Source of the DNA: Triops longicaudatus
Taxonomy: Eukaryota > Arthropoda > Branchiopoda > Notostraca > Triopsidae
NCBI GenBank assembly: GCA_022885665.1
Contig: JAGQDJ010000023.1
Coordinates: 682,001-746,000, forward strand
Direction of reading: 5' to 3'
Length of the DNA stretch: 64,000 nt
This document shows, piece by piece, positions 38,344 to 50,000 of the stretch. Each line of letters begins with the position of its first letter. Within the stretch, counting starts at the first letter, position 1. The notes under the pieces were generated by a model, which saw only the letters and a list, made by a program, of their open reading frames with translations, had not been told where the DNA came from and did not search any database. A program made the translations under genes and the position numbers.

Positions 38344-41300
38344 AAGGAGGATGGGATTTCAAGGTGCCCAAAATGTTAACTTTATAATGTAGTATAGGCG
38401 GCTTCCAAGTGTCCAAAAATAATGCATATGAAACACCCTCACGAAACTCCCATGACGCCCCCAAACTAAAATCCTGGGTACAATCCTGACAGTAATTGAG
38501 TCGTTCTTGCATTGTTTCTTTGAAACGTGAATGCAACTGTAAAGAAAGAGAATTAGACCAAGTCTTCTGAAATCGTATGCACGTATGTTCAGTTTTACTG
38601 AACCGCTTTGCAGCACCTTGCCAGTACGCAGAATCCTTGGCATAAAAACCAATAAACATAAAATTAAGGTAATATGTTATTTTAGAAAGCTACTGTAACC
38701 AACACTGTTAGTTCACTTTCCATGAGACGCAATTTTACATGTACTCTATTAATTTTAAAATAAAAAAGAATTACAGTGAACCAATTGAAAGTCCTAAGTT
38801 GGTCATCTTGACAGGAAAATTGGTCGCAGTGTAAAACTCATACTTTGTGCCAAACTATAGAGCAATGATGCTTCTACAGCTTACGTATTCAAAATGACTG
38901 TAGATGATATTGTTTTTGCTTGTTTACACCCGGACGTACGGGATGTTAGCACTATAGTCCAGGGCATAAGCAAATGAAATGGGTGAACGTTTTTATACTA
39001 ATATGTATTTTGTATTTTTTAAAGTAGCTTTTCTTCGTTTTCCTTCCCAATTCTTGCCAAGATAGGAAAATTGATCTTCCTGCTCCCTTTTTTGCCCTTC
39101 GTTTTTTATTTTCATTCTTCTGCCAAAGGAGACGTTTTGTTTTACGAAAAAGTTTTTCTACGTCTCCTTGAGTTTTCCGTTACACTCGATCAGCTTCTCT
39201 CCCAAGTCTACCAGTAAGAAAAACCCTGTCTTGTTCTGCTGGGTAGACGCTCGACTCGGGGCTGTGCGCGAATCTATTTTAGCTGACATATGTCTTCCGT
39301 GAGTAAACACAAGAAGGTAAGGTTTGCCGCCCTTGGGATGTAGTATACTCTTTTTTTTCTGTGTCACTTACTTCCAGTTTGGCCCTGCCCGCTTTTTCTC
39401 TCCCGAGCTTTATTTTCTTCCCAGTTGCAGCCTGCTAATCATATACCTAATTTGTCTAAATACGCTCACTGTCCTCGCTGTTAGGCTAGGCTCAGTTGCT
39501 GTTGCCATGGCAGTCACGCTAACAGAATTTCCACCACGATAACGTTCCCTCGGGCACACTTGACATAAGTGAGTATTCTTGGCGCCTGTTAAAACAGAAA
39601 TTTTTGGGTCTATTTTTTTCCAGTTTCTAACGAAGCTTCAAGTTTTGGTGGGACGCCTCGGGCTTCCCAACCTGTCGAATCCAAGTATTGATGGTGGCCT
39701 CGAGCCAAACTTAGCCGACTGGTGCTGTGAAGCCGAGAAAGACGGCAGACAGCCTCTTCACTCCTGGTGTTACTTCAAACCGGCAGAAATTTTTATTATG
39801 TCTGGAAGCGGTGGGCTCAGCTTTATTTACGTTGAAAAAGACGATCTGCGATGGAGACAAGAACTCCGACAGCCTAGGTGACACGCGCGGATAACGTGTT
39901 GCCTAGGACCTAATTACTGCAGTGACAGGCTAGGCCTCCCAAAAATGTCCATGCATAACTTTACCTTCCCACCAGTAGAAACGTCACCTGAAGTTAAAGG
40001 CAGTTAGCGTTCTCTTTCCAGTGAGAATTTCTGTCTTTAAGCTTAGGCTAGGGCATCGTAAGAACGTCGATTGAAAGAATGTGGGATATCACAAAGTTGT
40101 CTCTTTTGAAGCTTGAGTGGAAATTTGTTGGCACGTCTATGGGAGACAAGCGGAAAGATTTGTTACACAGCGGCCGGGGAAGAAAGAATGCGGCACATTA
40201 CTGCAAACTATACTAGAATCTATCGTTGCTAAGGCGAAAGCCGTGACTTTGAGCAATAAACGAGTCTCAGAAACGTCTCTCAAGAGGAACAGTAGATCAT
40301 CCGAAACATTACCATTTCGGGGTTAAATAAAGTAAAAATAGCAAACAATCGTAGGAATAGAGATAGTCATAAAAACTCTGTCGTCTGTAAATTAATGCTC
40401 CAGATTGTCCTGGTTGGACAGTGACAGACTCGTCTCGGGTTCCGCCATTGTGATGTCTGCGTCCGCCAACGCCTGTCATACTGTTGTAATTGGCACAGGC
40501 TAAAAGCCAAAATACGATCTCCGGTAATTTGCACTTTCGTTGAATGAGTCACAAAAATCCATGAAGGCTAGGAGGTTGGAATAACAATAACGTTTTTGCT
40601 CCATAATTCTTTCTTGAGTTTGCCCGTTGTATATGGCGTAAATGTTGGTTAAAGACTAATTGTTGCAGTTCCAGGCGCGTGACGTAAGTCCACTAATATG
40701 CACAAGGGTTCCCTTTAGTTTCATCATGGCCAAGTCGAGAAAAAAATAAAAAGGAAAAGAGCGCTGAGAGAAAACTTCCCTATGGTCAATTTCGTAATTT
40801 TGTATTTCCCGTAACTCAGCGCGAGTTTCAGCGTGAGCCAGTTCGACTATCAGTTTCTTCACAGTGCGAATGGTTACCGTACCAGCTCGGCGTAGTTTTG
40901 TCGGCATATATCGGGTTTATGTACTGCATAACCCGGCGTGTTGGGACATGGCTAGGGGTTGCGAAGGGTTTTCTGAGCGCCCACATGCATAAATAAACAA
41001 GAGATCGAGAAATGTTTGGCAGAGCAACCCTTTTGAATGCAGTACATGTTCTCGGCTTACGCGAGTGATAAGAGTACGTTCCAGACTTTTCTTCGCGCGT
41101 TATGGAACAGTGCGTGAAAAAAAAAATTCAGAGGAAATTATAATGAAGAAAATTGTAGCAAAAACTTAAAGTAGTAAACTACAAACTATTGTGGGCTGTA
41201 TAAAATACCAACTTTCGGGCTAACAATAAATAAATAAATAGCTCGACACAAATTCCTATTGCTCTTGAAGAAGTTTTCTTTTTGGAAATTATCGAAATCA

Positions 41301-43392
41301 CTTAGATGGATAATGTATACCTGACTTCACCTTTTTCTAGCCACAAAAATAGGCTCAGCCATTTTCATTGTATTTTTTATATAAGTATCCGAATACTTTG
41401 TAAAGAAGTTGGCCATAAGTTAAAAAAGGCTGTTGGCTAAAACCTTAGCCACCAGTTCTGAAAAGGAATATTCCATGAGAAATAGAGGACCAAGACCAAT
41501 GCCTGCGATTTTTTTTTAAAAAAAGCTGCTTGATAAGGAAATATCCGTCTGTTGCTCCAACAATTAATCTAACGTAAGTAAATTTGTTCGCAAATGTGTA
41601 TAGTGTTTCAAAGATAATCATTGTACTAATGATGGATTGATGTTAACGATAAATAAGTTAATATTTTCAAATAAATACAATAAAATACACACTACGCATA
41701 CTATGATGGAATACATGAAAATCAAAATAACAGAAAAAAAAACAATAATTCTGTAAATAATACGAGATTTGTTTACTGTATTCTAACAGAGAAACAGGCG
41801 AGAATTAACGCACGCATTGTTCCATTTATCTAAGCTCGAAGACAATGTATATCAAACGAGGAATGTATATCAACGTATATCATTTTTAAAAGGCTGATTA
41901 CTCTATTTTTTTAGAATAGGAAGGATAACGCAACTAACAGCCAAGATGCTTTAGACAATTTTCGGTTCGCTTTTGCTTGTAACAATATATACTTCAATAG
42001 TGCCGTACGTTCGTTTGTTTCATTTTACAAGGTATGCTTTAAATTTATCCAAGATACACGCTGGTAAATACGCCATTTTTATCATTTGAAACTAAAACCG
42101 TTTGCTTCGCTAGAAACGTATTCAAATGTACTGAAAGTCATTAAATTGTATACGAATAGAGAGGTTCATCCGTGCCACTCAAAGGGTTAAAGCAGCCCGC
42201 AGGGCCCTCTTTTAAACTTATAGCATTCTATAAAATCTTTTCACGTACATACGAACCTGCGTCAATCACAGAAATGACGAACGTTCTAAAAGGAAACAAG
42301 ACTACTTGGAATTCAGAGGCAGCTTTTGTTCCGACCTACAGTTTATTATAAGTTTTGATGAAAGCTTTATTGTAGTCTGACTTTTATTGTCTTATCGCAG
42401 TGCGTGCCGAAAAGCATGAACCAGAGCTTGTTTGTAAAAAAAAAAAAAAAAATGCAAGTCGCCTTGCGCTGGAGAGCTTTTAAATAATCGCGAAAAAAAA
42501 AAAACTCCTAGTGTCGGACCATACGCTTGGCACACTATTAAGCAATGCAAAGTTCTAAACGGCCATACTTTGCTAGGTTCCAAATTTTCTTGGCAAAGGT
42601 TACTCGCGGGGGATCGAAATCCTTTTGGCCAAGCGCTTGGGAAAGTTCCGCTGCCCAACGTGTAACTTTACTTTTTCGCACATGAAAAGGATGCGCAGGG
42701 TTTAACACGACAACTTTGAGCTGCGGTATCCAGTGACGCGAACTTTGAGCAGAGACTAGAAGATGTGCAAACTCACCTTGACGTCAGACGCGCGATGAAT
42801 TTCTCGTTACTGAGTTTACAATTGACACTGTGACTTCGATTAACCGAGACAAAACGCACTTGCCTTCAGACTGTCGTCACGAGACACCCTTGGTAACACC
42901 CAGCTGAAAAATTTGGCACTCTTGGCTATACTTAGCAACTGCGATTCCAGCAACACTGCCAATTTCTCACAATGTAAATGTCACTCAGGTGTTTATAGTT
43001 AACTTTGTCAATTGTATAGTCAGTCAATGTGATTACTTCTGCTGCATAACCGAGAATGTGTGTCTTGGGGCAACCCGGTCCTTTGGACGTATTGCGGGAC
43101 TGAAAGCGCCGAATGTCCGCCCCGAGACGTCGCTCGCCATATCTAACGAACCGTCGTCCACAGACGCCCAAAATACACACCAGAGAAAGAACGTCATCGT
43201 GAACTAACGCAAGATCTGGCCTGGCAAGCTTTTTGAAAAACTACCACGTCAGTATATGCACAACACACTTTTACCCCTTCGAGTGTGCACGTGTGCTTGC
43301 CTTCTCACGGTGCGAATGTTTAATGTGCGGTGTTCTAAAGCATTCCAGAATTTTAAACTAGCACCCAAAAATGTTTCGTCAACATGTATATT

Positions 43393-43398
43393 TTTATT
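43393..43398 (-). terminator. Candidate serpin poly(A) signal AATAAA
   Basis: The minus strand reads AATAAA inside AAAATAAAA, about 335 bp beyond the serpin stop codon. This is a reasonable 3' UTR length. No other strong signal was noticed between it and the stop. Confidence 0.45.
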
Positions 43399-43730
43399 TT
43401 ACGTCAATTCGGTACAGTAAACAATAGTTTCGTGCTCTGTAAACACAAAAGTCTTGGTGCGTTTTTCAATTCTTCTTGTGCCGCTCACCTAAAAGATCGT
43501 GAAAGAAGTGTGCAATCAAACCACGGTGAAATAAGAAGCGCGAGGGCAGGACTAGCAAGTGATGGTTCTCTTCTTGTTAATGATCCACTTCGGAAAGAAA
43601 AATATTATTGTATAACAACGGTAAAGAACATCAATGGCTCAGGTTCGTTACCATAAAAGATTTACTAACGCCGAGTAAAAAATATATAACAACATCGAGG
43701 AAAATTTATGGATAATAAATAACACTGTGA

Positions 43731-44752
43731 TCATTTCGTACGGATGGAACTGGAAGTGTTGGTGGATTTCAAACGGGAGTCAACACCGTCAGGGAATACA
43801 ATGGCACCGACAGCTCCTTGTGGCCCTTGCGGTCTGGAAGGACGGTCGACGGTACTCGAGACTCCTCCGAAGCCGGATACAGGACGAGGTGCAAAGTTGG
43901 GGAAGTTGGAAGCCGGCATGGAAGCAGAAAAAGAGGGCCTAGCAGCACCCTGTGAAGCTATGGAAGAAGAAGGAAAACCGAAAGGGAATGAAGCGCTTGC
44001 AAAGCTGGGAAAAGGACGTTTAGCACTACCTGAACCAAAGCTATTGCTGTTGCCAAACGTTGAGGTTGATTCTACTGCTGCTGTTTGCCATAGCGAGCTG
44101 GCTGTGTTGGTGTTCTGTTGCTGTTTCTTATTATTTCCAACTGGAATTAAGACTTCCTCTAGTACCGGTTTCTTGAACCAGTGTTTGTCCTGGGCTCGTA
44201 ATGCTAAATCCTCTTCTTCGCTAGTTGTCGTGCTGGAAACTGGGCTGCTGGTGAATGAATCGGTTCTATCTGAGATTGCTCGAAAACGACGTCTCATAAC
44301 ATCCACTTTTGGATAAGCCACTTCAACTGGATGTAGACGCGATGCTGCTGCATGGAATGGAGCTTGTACCGGGAATCTTGAGTGCGGTTGAAAAGAAGGT
44401 TGGTAGACTGGTATACCTGGGGCTGTTTGTTCGAAATTGGAGCCTGAGTTTTGGAAGTCCTGAAGATTTGTGTCAGAATTTTGTCCGCTGAGAGCTAGCG
44501 TGAGATAGTAACTGTCTCCTAATCCATCACTTGGTCTTTTGACAGCAAAGGGAAACTGGGAGGGAAGTCCGGAATTGGTACGGGTGTTAGAGCTCGATTG
44601 GGTGGCATGAACTGACGGATCGCTGACGCGCCCGACAAAAAGTGGGATGTTCGTATCCCTGTCAAGCAAGTAAAACACGAATGGACGGTCAGCTCGTATG
44701 TCCAACGGACCACGTGGTCCAGTCGCGCCAAAAAATGGAACAATTTGAAGAC
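43731..44752 (-). CDS. Serpin coding exon 7 (reactive loop, strands 4B/5B, long tail)
   Basis: The first 46 residues (361-406) finish the serpin fold. The other 294 are low-complexity, rich in S, P, F, N, Q and T, with RRRFR at 514-518 as a possible proprotein-convertase site (RxxR), poly-Q/N near KKQQQNTN, and PFPSF/PFGFP repeats near the end. The frame is open for 340 codons with no splice sites that would bypass the tail, and it stops at TGA 43733-43731. Confidence 0.9.
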
Positions 44753-44782
44753 CTAGAAAGAAAGAAATAATGAAATAAACAA

Positions 44783-44831
<49 letters not shown>

Positions 44832-47068
44832 ATAAAAAAAAGAATGCGAGTTTCCGTTCCCATGAGACTGTGTGCCTTCGTGGGCGTTATACCTGTAGCT
44901 GCAGCTGCTTCGCTTCCTTCTTCGTTGACTTCGATAGTGCCGCGATGGACTACAGTGCTGACTTTCAAGCTCGTAGAGCCCGTGATGCCAGATAAATCCG
45001 CAGAGCTGTCAAATATGTCCGTAAGGCCAAGATCTTTCAGTAGGTCTGCAAGATCTATGGTGTAATCGACTTTGAAGCGAGGTAGAGAAACCGTCACATC
45101 ACGATGACTTAGTTTTCCCAAGATGCTTCGCATCGTCTGTGATTGCAAACGAGATTCCAGTTGGTGGATCTGTCCATTATCAGGTACAATAACCAACAAC
45201 GCAAATCTTTCGTCCTGCAAAATGATAACAAATAAAATGAAAACATATATACAAATACGAAAATAAACAGAAAAGTAGTGTAATCACGAACTGAAAGAGT
45301 TTTTTATTTTTATTATACTGACATTTGTTTGTTACGGACAGCAAATTGGTATACCTCGTACGGAAGCATAACTGCTTTGGCTTGCAAGTCAGTCAGATAA
45401 CCTCCCTTCATGGTACTGGAGAGCTTCATCATAGGAGTAAGAACTGCACGACCGCTTTCGAGGTAGAAATTTTCGGGAACAGTATCCCGAGCGTCGAATT
45501 TGGTAAGCCACCGCCCTTTAAAGTACAAGGCGTTGGCCAACAGCAATTGTGTGGCAGGTGTGACAGAACCTGGTAAATAATCCCCTTGTTATTATTATTA
45601 TTATATTTATTATTATTAATTATTTTTTCATTATTACTATTTGTTTTTCAAAAAAGGCTTGTTGTCTCTTCTCTTTTTAGGTGTGTTTCAGTGATCTGTT
45701 ACCTGCGGGTAATAATTCAGGAATGCGATTCCGGGTGACGTCGCTAATTCTTCGGTTGACTACTGCACGCACAGCTTCGGGCCTCATGAAATCAGCATCT
45801 CGCACTGCACTTGAGTAGGAGTCACGCAGCAAACGCGCAAAGTCACCGCGGACTGTGACGCCTTTAGGTACCCACATAAAATTGGCTAATTCAAACACTG
45901 TCCCCAAATCCTCATCCAAGTTTTGTGTCTAGTGGAAAAAGAAGCCTTCAACGCCAATGCTCTGCCGGTGTTTAGATTTTTACCTGTAGTGCATCAATCA
46001 AATGTCGAAAGCCGAGGTTACGGACATCGATGTCATCGGGCAGATGCAATGTGGAAACGATTTGGTTCAGTGTGCGACCGCGAGCACCGTTCGAAATCAT
46101 CGCCAGGGCAATGGCAGCACTCGCGGGCGAGACGACTACATTGCTCTGAGCATCTCTTCCTACTACGGCCTGTCGAAGGTAAACCGCATCAGTGGATTTA
46201 TGATTCTTTTTTAGGGGTCTAATGTTGGGCTCAGTTCTTACTTGAAACACATCTGACGCAAACTGATCAGTCGCGGTGGCTATTTGGAGCAAGGGATTAC
46301 TTTCCAAGGACTTGGCTTGAACATTGAGTGCGTACAAGGTTACGCAAGCCAGCACAAACCAGCCTGTATAATAAAAAGTGTGAGGTTTCGAGGCAAGAAT
46401 TTTCACATGCACATTGAAAGGCCCTATCGTTCCTTGTTGATCCTATTACCGGATGTTTTGACCCAATAATGTTGGAACTCCCGAGGCGGGAAAAACAGGA
46501 TAAGAAGGAAGCTGTAAAAGTTAGGGTCATTGCTTGAATAACACTAATAGGTGCGGTAATTTTTAAAGGATCAAGAACTTTTCCGGAATTCAATTGTCTT
46601 TAAAAAGTGTATTCACTAATAGAACGTTAAGAAAAAATACAGCGTGTGCTATGATTTCAAAACCAAAATGAAACAGAAAGACTTTCCAAGGTTTAACATC
46701 TAAATAATATGGGGAAAACCGACTTCGTTGCTGGTTTTCAACATTCATTCTCTTGTGTCGCCATGAAGCAAACCTTCCGCTTTTCAACTGTGATGCGGCA
46801 ATTCGACAATGGTGTGTTGCATGCAAATGAGATAACAAGTCACGCTTCCCTGTTCTACCTTCACCAAATCAACCGGTTTGGCAAAGCAAACGAAACGAAA
46901 GACGATAGAAATACGACGTTGACTTGAATGCCTTGAATCTTTAGGTTATTCTTAACCAACAATAGCATTTTAAGCTACTTTGAAATTGTGAATGGCGTAA
47001 TTAAACTTTTTATGTACTTAATTGTTCGTAAATAAGACTACGCAGCTATTTCACTTACCGAACTGCAT
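43731..47068 (-). CDS. Secreted inhibitory-type serpin with long C-terminal extension (seven exons)
   Basis: This is a serine protease inhibitor of the serpin superfamily, probably extracellular. The coding exons are 47059-47068, 46242-46363, 45984-46169, 45703-45928, 45355-45569, 44893-45214 and 43731-44752. Their phases agree and give 700 residues. A signal peptide (about 1-20) starts MQFGWFVLACV. Serpin hallmarks follow: VVSPASAAIALAM, NALYFKGRW, DERFALLVIVPDN, the hinge EEGSEAAAAT (351-360), and DRPFVFYLLDRDTNIPLFVG near 382-401. A proper Gly-Ser-Ala-rich hinge predicts an inhibitor. Two things are odd. The reactive loop is about six residues longer than in alpha-1-antitrypsin, so P1 could be Phe367 by hinge counting or Arg374 by counting from the C-terminal side. 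Residues 407-700 are a Ser/Pro/Phe/Asn-rich tail absent from ordinary serpins of about 400 residues. I cannot assign it to a named fly serpin. Confidence 0.93.
44783..44826. repeat. (AAT)n microsatellite
   Basis: There are about 14 uninterrupted AAT units on the plus strand within the 140-bp serpin intron 6, close to the acceptor side. It is likely length-polymorphic. Confidence 0.95.
44893..45214 (-). CDS. Serpin coding exon 6 (up to the reactive-loop hinge)
   Basis: The exon begins DERFALLVIVPDNG, includes LPRFKVDYTIDLADLLKDLG and TVVHRGTIEVNEEG, and ends in the Ala-rich hinge. The intron falls inside the reactive loop after hinge residue T360. An intron near this position would allow alternative reactive loops by exon swapping, but only one downstream exon is seen here. 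Confidence 0.93.
45355..45569 (-). CDS. Serpin coding exon 5 (strand 3A, breach)
   Basis: The exon contains the signature NALYFKGRWLTKFD and the PMMKLSSTMKGGYL segment. It ends at GAG|GTATAC. Confidence 0.93.
45703..45928 (-). CDS. Serpin coding exon 4
   Basis: The exon begins TQNLDEDLGTVFELANFMWV and ends RNRIPELLPAG. It covers strand 2A to helix F/strand 3A. The usual INxWVxxxT reads VNRRISDVT here, so the common Trp is replaced by Arg. Confidence 0.92.
45984..46169 (-). CDS. Serpin coding exon 3
   Basis: The exon has 62 codons in phase 0 at both ends. It holds NVVVSPASAAIALAMISNG, the conserved SP-x-S motif and helix B of the shutter region. The donor is CAG|GTAAAA. The next intron is only 55 bp. 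Confidence 0.92.
46242..46363 (-). CDS. Serpin coding exon 2 (signal core and helix A)
   Basis: The exon encodes the hydrophobic signal core, a likely cleavage after NVQA, and the N-terminal helix region ending ATDQFASDVFQ. It ends CAA|GTAAGA, before a 72-bp intron. Confidence 0.88.
47059..47068 (-). CDS. Serpin coding exon 1 (start codon)
   Basis: Only ATG CAG TTC G is coding here. It is followed by a near-consensus donor G|GTAAGTG. Joined to 46363 it gives MQFGWFVLACVTLY, a textbook signal peptide. Starting instead at the in-frame ATG at 46412 would put a polar stretch in front of the hydrophobic core and ignore the ATTATACAG acceptor at 46364. Confidence 0.8.
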
Positions 47069-50000
47069 GTTGGAATTAAACCTGCTAGACTTGATAGCAA
47101 GATAGGGTGATTTTGTGCAGCCTTATGCGATTTCTCGGTTCCAACTTACACCAACACGTCTGTTTTACGAACTCTAATACAGCACTTAATACTTGTCCGA
47201 ATGGTTATCCTGCGTCACACAATGTTTGCTCGTACTAAGCTCCTTTCATCCAACACCTTACTATATAGACGAAAGCCAACCGAAGACTACAACACAACCT
47301 GCGAAGCAAACAGCAAAGCACCGTAAACCCGCGGTTTTGGCGTTGCCGCTCACAATGGGAAAGTCCGGTGCTAACAAGTTTTTTCCCCCACCGTCACTCC
47401 AAAACTCCAACCATCGGCTAACCCGTTTCCACAGAGACGCTAAAAAGGAGCCGATATCACTGCTTTACTATGGATAAACCTTTCTGATGTGCTAACACAA
47501 TACTTACGCATCATGGAAATTCCCACAAGCTACATTTTTGGCTAACGTAGTAAACATTTCACAGCTTGCAGTGTTAGGTTCCGGTCTGATTTTTCAGAAA
47601 AAGAGACGAACTTTTGCACGTCTTATGTAACGATAATCACCAATAAATCTCAGTCTGCAAATCATGTGCATTGGATGCATTCCCCCGGAAACAGGAAAAC
47701 ACCCAGGATGTGACTGAAATACGCGTAATACTTAAGGGCCACAGCCCAGGAAGCTTATTATTTACTCATGTGTTCCGGTAAAAAGCGAAAGATGAAAGTC
47801 TTCTTCAGCGTTTATGGTGTCTCGTAATACTTATTGCTGCTCAAGCGACATATAGAATGCTATTTCTTGTATCTATCAAAATTTATTGCCAGAAATTATT
47901 GTCGTAAGGCCACATCTTACGTTTGATTTGGGTTTGCTTCAGGAAAAGGAGTGCCTGCTGATCATGCGCAGCGAATATAAGAGAAGTGCGTTCAGCGGAA
48001 AATCCAATGAGCGAATACTTAATATTAGAGAGCTAGACAAGACAAAACATGCAGCAAAAGAGTTAAGAAAAGCTTGTATTGTGCTTTTTTAAAATCCACT
48101 TCCTGTTATTGAAGAAATAAGACGATGCCAAGAAAATGTCTTAGAAATGGACAAGAGGGAACGAGCATCTTCTTTCTTTATAAATGTGTGTCTTGTTGGG
48201 ATGCTGCAAGCGTTTTCTGAGTAAAGCATGAAGCAGAGACACGCCCGTCAACGCTAGTTTGGCGAAGTTTTATTTACAAGGTATCTCGCCAGTACTGCGA
48301 CAAGGAGAGAAGGTAACTACCAGCGGAAACCCTGAATTGAAGCGGTAGTCATGCTTTCAGAATGCCAAGCGAATGCCAGGTCAGGCGTAGCTATTTCCGA
48401 TCTCGTGCGATTTGCCGCGGTCACGATTGAATGTCACATAAATGCAACAATGACGTTCAAGTAATATCAAGGGCACTTGCTTGTGACCTTTGATTTTTAT
48501 TACCGAAGTAAAAAGGTGAGCGACTTTGTAGACAATGATTTTGTAGCGTTACAGGAAATCATGGGTCGTGACAGTGAACGAAAGAAGTCTCACACCTTGT
48601 GGTAAAAATCAAACAATTCCAAGTCCTCGACCTGACCCAGCATTAAAAGTATTATACCTCACATAGTTTAAAATTAGCACATGCAAGTCATTCCATGACT
48701 GGACAATTAGACTGTCTTCCAGGCGTAATCCACATTTCATGAATTGCATGTGCATTTTAAATGGGTGTTATGTGCACAGAGCAGAAGAGTGGGTTTAGGA
48801 ACAGAAAAACGAATATAAGCAGTGGTGCCCATGGGGGAGGGGGTCGTGAAGGGTAACTCCTCTTTTGCCATTTTAGTGGGAAACTAAAAACTTACATAAG
48901 TATTGTTTAATCAATTTTATTGCCTTTTGTAAGACTTATCGTAAGAAGATACTTAAGACAGTATATTAAGATCGAAAGAAACGAAAAACAGTCACCGTTT
49001 CTTTCCCAAGCAAATTCTTTGAGCAGTTACTCAACGAACTTTAAGCCTTTCCCCGTAATATAGCGTAAAGTATTTTGGAATTGAGCGAGTCGGTTCAATT
49101 AGGACACGAATTGTGATAAAAAGCGCATGAAGACTAGAACTCAGAAACCAGAACCTCCTCAAATTTGAAAAGCTGGGCACAGACACGAATAAAGTAGTAC
49201 ATGAAACCGTACGAAGTGTAACAAAGTAAGAATGTAGACAGGATCACAAATTTTAGGGCTTAATTTACTTCCGTTTCTGCCGATCTCTTTCGTTCATGTT
49301 TTTTTTCGTATATAGCAGAATATATTATCTTCAAAGAAACGGTCAAGACTATTCAATTGATCCACGTAAACGGTGCTGACAAGAAACTTTCTACAACAAT
49401 GCTATTTATAAAATTCGGTCGTACAGTTTTCTTGCCCTCGTTCAAAGTTATACCACCGTTGGGTAACTTTGATCCCGTATTTTTTTAAATAATACTCGCA
49501 CATGCGACAACAGAAGTAAAAATTCTGTAGTTTATATTGACTATGAACAACATTCTACAAAAGAAAACATTTTGTTTCTGTTTTTTTTTATTTTTTTTAA
49601 GAGAAGTTTTCCTTTTTACTTAAAAACTAGCCGAAGAAGGTAAGAAAAACGTAATAAGCGCGCTTTTTTATGAGAATAACACCAGTTGATGGTAAATCTT
49701 TTGGTAAGTCAAAGTAATTGTTGTTCATTGAAGACATTTTAAGATAACTTTTAAGCGAGAACGAAGTTAAGATTTTCCAATACGTGACGGATCGTGTGAA
49801 AATATTTGAAGCTCCTCAGAAAACTCTTCCAAAACCAACTAACGGATTTGAATTTTGTTGTGCCAGAACACTAATTCGAAGATGTTTTTGTGCACATTCA
49901 TAACTAATTTTTAAACACGTTTTCCTCTTAAAAAATATACTCCGTTGTTACAGATACATTAAGAGTATTTTCTAAAGTGTATTGACGATGTGCTATAATT

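Larger units (their letters stand above)
33521..43392. other. Gene-free region between the MITE-like element and the serpin
   Basis: Apart from the orphan frame at 33896-34249, nothing here is supportable as a gene. It contains a G-homopolymer with an N at 38324-38343, A-runs at about 42437-42451 and 42494-42505, and partial GTATATCAA repeats near 41847-41883. Confidence 0.55.
44753..47058 (-). other. Serpin introns
   Basis: The introns are 46364-47058 (695 bp), 46170-46241 (72), 45929-45983 (55), 45570-45702 (133), 45215-45354 (140) and 44753-44892 (140). The sixth is dominated by an AAT microsatellite, and the fourth has a TTATTA-rich run near 45590-45640. Confidence 0.85.

Noticed and set aside
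43744..44316. 190-codon plus-strand frame opposite the serpin tail
   Set aside because: It is a shadow of serpin exon 7. The minus-strand reading has the serpin end motif and matching splice phases.
46364..46412. In-frame ATG at 46412 as the serpin start
   Set aside because: It would read through ATTATACAG, a good acceptor, and place a polar segment before the signal core. The exon at 47059-47068 gives a cleaner signal peptide.
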